Below, piece by piece: positions 61,996-64,000 of a stretch of DNA of 64,000 nt; the stretch's first letter is position 1; the number at the start of each line of letters is the position of its first letter. This stretch comes from Nitrosophilus alvini. Its GTDB lineage: Bacteria > Campylobacterota > Campylobacteria > Campylobacterales > Nitratiruptoraceae. Position numbers and translations under genes: made by a program. The stretch lies in assembly GCF_015100395.1 (NCBI RefSeq), contig NZ_AP022847.1, forward strand, positions 870,501 to 934,500, given 5' to 3'. The notes below the pieces were generated by a model that worked only from the letters and a program-made list of their open reading frames with translations, made no database searches and was not told where the DNA came from.

Positions 61996-62130
61996 CTATT
62001 TCAATTCAAGTCCGCCACAATCATCAAACGACATTTCATCATGAAACTGTTTTTTTGTCAAGTCCGGTTTAAAACCGCACCTTTTATATAAAGCAACAAT
62101 TTACTTCATGTTACCAGAAGAAACCGACTA
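61996..62130 (-). pseudogene. Remnant of a GNAT-family acetyltransferase C-terminus
   Basis: In the 300-base gap between the siroheme reductase and a GGDEF gene, the minus strand encodes SVSSGNMK, then a stop, then IVALYKRCGFKPDLTKKQFH and a terminal stop at 61996. ALYKRCGF matches the GNAT motif (A-x-x-LY-x-x-x-GF). No open frame or start precedes it, so it appears to be a decayed gene end. The rest of the gap is AT-rich without recognised features. Confidence 0.5.
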
Positions 62131-62256
62131 TACGTTAAAATGATTCACCGTAGAAGAAAAAATATAAAAAAAGTTGGGTTTTTATATAAAGGCTAAAAGT
62201 TTTATGTTAATATTGTCTATTAATTTTATATATCAATATGTTATAAAGGATAAAAT

Positions 62257-63342
62257 ATTTATAACAAATTTGTAAATATATACAGAAATCTTTACAAAAC
62301 TAAAAACGAAGAGTTTTCCCAGGCAATTGCAAGAATCCTATATTCATTATTGGTAATTATATATTTATCAATTCTTAGCTATTTGGAATTATTGAAAGAA
62401 AAATACATATTTGTCTTCTCTCTTGCAACTCTCTATTTCATATACTCTATTATTCATGCAATTTGGATATACAAAAAACCTCAAAGCAGTTTTTATAGAC
62501 AACTTGCAGTTATAATTTCTGATATAGCCGCAGTTTCAATAGGAATGATTGCAGCCGGCGAGGTTGGAAGTTTTTTCTATTTTTTATATTTATGGATCAT
62601 TTTAGGCAACGGCTTAAGATTTGGAGAAAAACATCTTTATATAGCCACAATTACAGGCATATTGGGATTTTGCACAGTTTTTTATTTTAGCGATTATTGG
62701 CGTAGCCAACCATTTTTAAGTTCAGGCTTTCTGTTTTCCCTGTTTGTTCTGCCTCTTTTTTATTTTATTCTTGTTCGCAGGCTGCATAAACAAAACAACA
62801 AATTGATAGAAGATCTTAAAAAAACAGAATTTTTTGCGCTCCATGACTCTTTGACAATGCTGCCGAACAGAGCGTTTCTGCTTACAAAAATCGATAAAAT
62901 GATAAACAATAACAAAACATTTGCATTTCTTTTTATTGATCTGGATAATTTCAAACAGGCCAACGACAAATATGGACACGATTTTGGCGATCAGATACTG
63001 AAAGAAGTCGGGAAAAGATTGAAAATATTCGAAAAACAGGGATTTTTTCTGGCACGACTCGGCGGTGATGAATTTGCGATAATTATAAATAGCTGTAATA
63101 AAAGTTTTTTAGAAAAAGTAGCAACTGAAATAATCAAAGAGCTGGAAAAACCATACAACCTTACACATAAAATCTCTTTTTTATCAGCAAGTATCGGAAT
63201 CTATTGTAAAAAGAATAATGAAAAAATCAAAATTTCAGATACTTTGAAAAATGCAGATGAAGCTATGTATATTGCCAAAATAAACAAATTGGGATTCGCT
63301 TTTTATGACAAACAAAACAGTTTGGCACTCCAGACAGCTTGA
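62257..63342 (+). CDS. Membrane-bound GGDEF diguanylate cyclase, apparent ATT start
   Basis: The open frame reaches upstream to a stop at 62251-62253, with no ATG, GTG or TTG before TTG 62350, which lies inside the first hydrophobic helix. ATT 62257 follows AAAGGA at a 6-base spacing, giving 361 residues starting IYNKFVNIYRNLYK. Five to six membrane helices (about 25-180) precede a GGDEF domain with DLDNFKQANDKYGHDFGD and active RLGGDEF. No I-site RxxD is present. A start at 62350 is possible but lacks a Shine-Dalgarno. Confidence 0.8.
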   Translation: MYNKFVNIYRNLYKTKNEEFSQAIARILYSLLVIIYLSILSYLELLKEKYIFVFSLATLYFIYSIIHAIWIYKKPQSSFYRQLAVIISDIAAVSIGMIAAGEVGSFFYFLYLWIILGNGLRFGEKHLYIATITGILGFCTVFYFSDYWRSQPFLSSGFLFSLFVLPLFYFILVRRLHKQNNKLIEDLKKTEFFALHDSLTMLPNRAFLLTKIDKMINNNKTFAFLFIDLDNFKQANDKYGHDFGDQILKEVGKRLKIFEKQGFFLARLGGDEFAIIINSCNKSFLEKVATEIIKELEKPYNLTHKISFLSASIGIYCKKNNEKIKISDTLKNADEAMYIAKINKLGFAFYDKQNSLALQTA

Positions 63343-63362
63343 AAAGGGTATTTGATTTTTAC

Positions 63363-63396
63363 AGAGTGGACCAAATTTTTGTTTATGGCCCACTCT
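63363..63396. terminator. Terminator hairpin between the GGDEF gene and purH
   Basis: AGAGTGGACC pairs with GGCCCACTCT (one mismatch) across a 14-base loop in the convergent gap. It is followed by a short TTT on the + strand. Confidence 0.6.
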
Positions 63397-63405
63397 TTGC
63401 GACAA

Positions 63406-64000
63406 TTAATGCAAAAAGTGTCTCACACCGGTAAAATAGAGAGCTATGCCATGTTCGTCAGCTGCTTCTATAACCTCCTCGTCTCTGATGCTGCCTCCCG
63501 GCTCTATCACCGCTTTTACGCCTGCTTTTGCCGCTGCATCTATCGAATCTCTGAAAGGGAAAAACGCCTCGCTTGCCATCGCCGAACCACTCACATCAAG
63601 TCCCACTTCCTCGGCTTTTTTAAGAGCACATTTTGCTGCATCTACCCTGCTTGTCATTCCCATTCCGACTGCTACCATAGCAGAATTTTTAACATATACC
63701 ACACAGTTTGATTTTGTGAGAGCCGCAACTTTATATGCGATTTCCAGGTCTTTCATCTCCTGCTCTGTTGCGGCTCTTTTGCTGACCTGTTTCGCATTTT
63801 TTATCTCTTCATCTGTAACTTTGTCGGCATTTTGATAAACAAAACCGCCTTCTATATGCTTGAAATCGTACTTGTCGTTTGCAAGTGTCAGATAATCCGT
63901 TCCCTGCTCGAAAATCTTGATTCTTTTTTTGTTTTCAAAAACTTTCAGTGCATCAGGCTCTACACGTGCAGCGATAACAACTTCAATAAAAATTTTGTTT
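63406..64000 (-). CDS. purH: Bifunctional purine synthesis protein PurH, C-terminal part (5' end outside window)
   Basis: The frame runs from the right window edge to TAA 63406, about 198 residues without a start. It shows the AICAR transformylase C-terminus: [59 protein letters not shown] and the terminal VRHFLH, all PurH signatures. The N-terminal IMP cyclohydrolase part lies beyond the window. It performs the last two steps of IMP synthesis. Confidence 0.96.
   Translation of the reverse strand, partial: NKIFIEVVIAARVEPDALKVFENKKRIKIFEQGTDYLTLANDKYDFKHIEGGFVYQNADKVTDEEIKNAKQVSKRAATEQEMKDLEIAYKVAALTKSNCVVYVKNSAMVAVGMGMTSRVDAAKCALKKAEEVGLDVSGSAMASEAFFPFRDSIDAAAKAGVKAVIEPGGSIRDEEVIEAADEHGIALYFTGVRHFLH

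Noticed and set aside
1-64000. Search for CRISPR arrays, tRNA and rRNA genes, insertion sequences and prophage
   Set aside because: No regularly spaced repeats of CRISPR length, no cloverleaf-like or rRNA sequence and no transposase motifs were recognised by eye. The only recombinase is the XerH type. A tRNAscan or IS search could still find something small.

Overview
The window is a gene-dense, low-GC (roughly one third G+C by eye) bacterial chromosome segment. Its gene content points to Campylobacterota (the former Epsilonproteobacteria), probably an aquatic, vent-type or chemolithotrophic relative of Nitratiruptor, Nitrosophilus or Sulfurimonas. The clues are a single XerH-type recombinase, an HslV with the short MFEA leader, a dimeric Campylobacter-type dUTPase, a CbpA-like DnaJ paired with HspR, and frequent TTG/GTG starts. 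The genus is an inference. No rRNA, tRNA, CRISPR array or insertion sequence was recognised.

Layout. 1-10 kb: housekeeping and sensing genes (mog, two small proteins, dut, a PAS hybrid kinase with a degenerate receiver, a SulP transporter, valS, a UvrD/Rep helicase). 10-19.3 kb: a leftward operon with the gene order of the MSHA type IV pilus machinery (mshI-J-K-L-M-N-x-E-G), without any pilin in view and with one extra gene, x. 19.5-23.5 kb: rplI-hslV-hslU-era, then a ferredoxin:thioredoxin reductase catalytic subunit fused to rhodanese. 23.6-33.3 kb: mixed metabolism and RNA modification (argG, rsmD, an orphan DppC permease, an aspartoacylase-like enzyme, kdsB, a TrmN6-like methylase, trpC, YqeY, a DksA-like protein). 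33.9-36.1 kb: motA followed by two tandem motB genes.

36.1-47 kb is a metal-efflux island: a DUF318-type permease, a CPH-type copper ATPase (CopB), a two-component system, a Met-rich FixH/YtkA-like periplasmic protein and a CusCBA-like tripartite pump. Two nearly identical 11-bp-spaced direct repeats, one before copB and one before the fixH-like/cus genes, look like the binding sites of the encoded response regulator. 47-49.2 kb is an arsenic locus, arsC-arsR diverging from arsB around a perfect 24-bp palindrome. 49.2-50.8 kb holds a chorismate mutase, xerH and a candidate dif site next to it, then four evenly spaced operator-like boxes in front of a tetR gene.

51.4-64 kb: RNase Z, a methyltransferase, murA, dnaJ-hspR, a gamma-glutamylcyclotransferase-like protein, htpG with a HAIR-like inverted repeat upstream, a siroheme nitrite/sulfite reductase, a GNAT gene remnant and the 3' part of purH. 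Two diguanylate cyclases lie here. One has an N-terminal flavodiiron-type metallo-beta-lactamase domain with a near-complete diiron ligand set, suggesting O2/NO-controlled c-di-GMP synthesis. The other appears to start at an ATT codon. With the MSHA-type machinery, the extra MotB and the hybrid kinase, the window suggests linked control of attachment and motility by c-di-GMP; this link is an inference.
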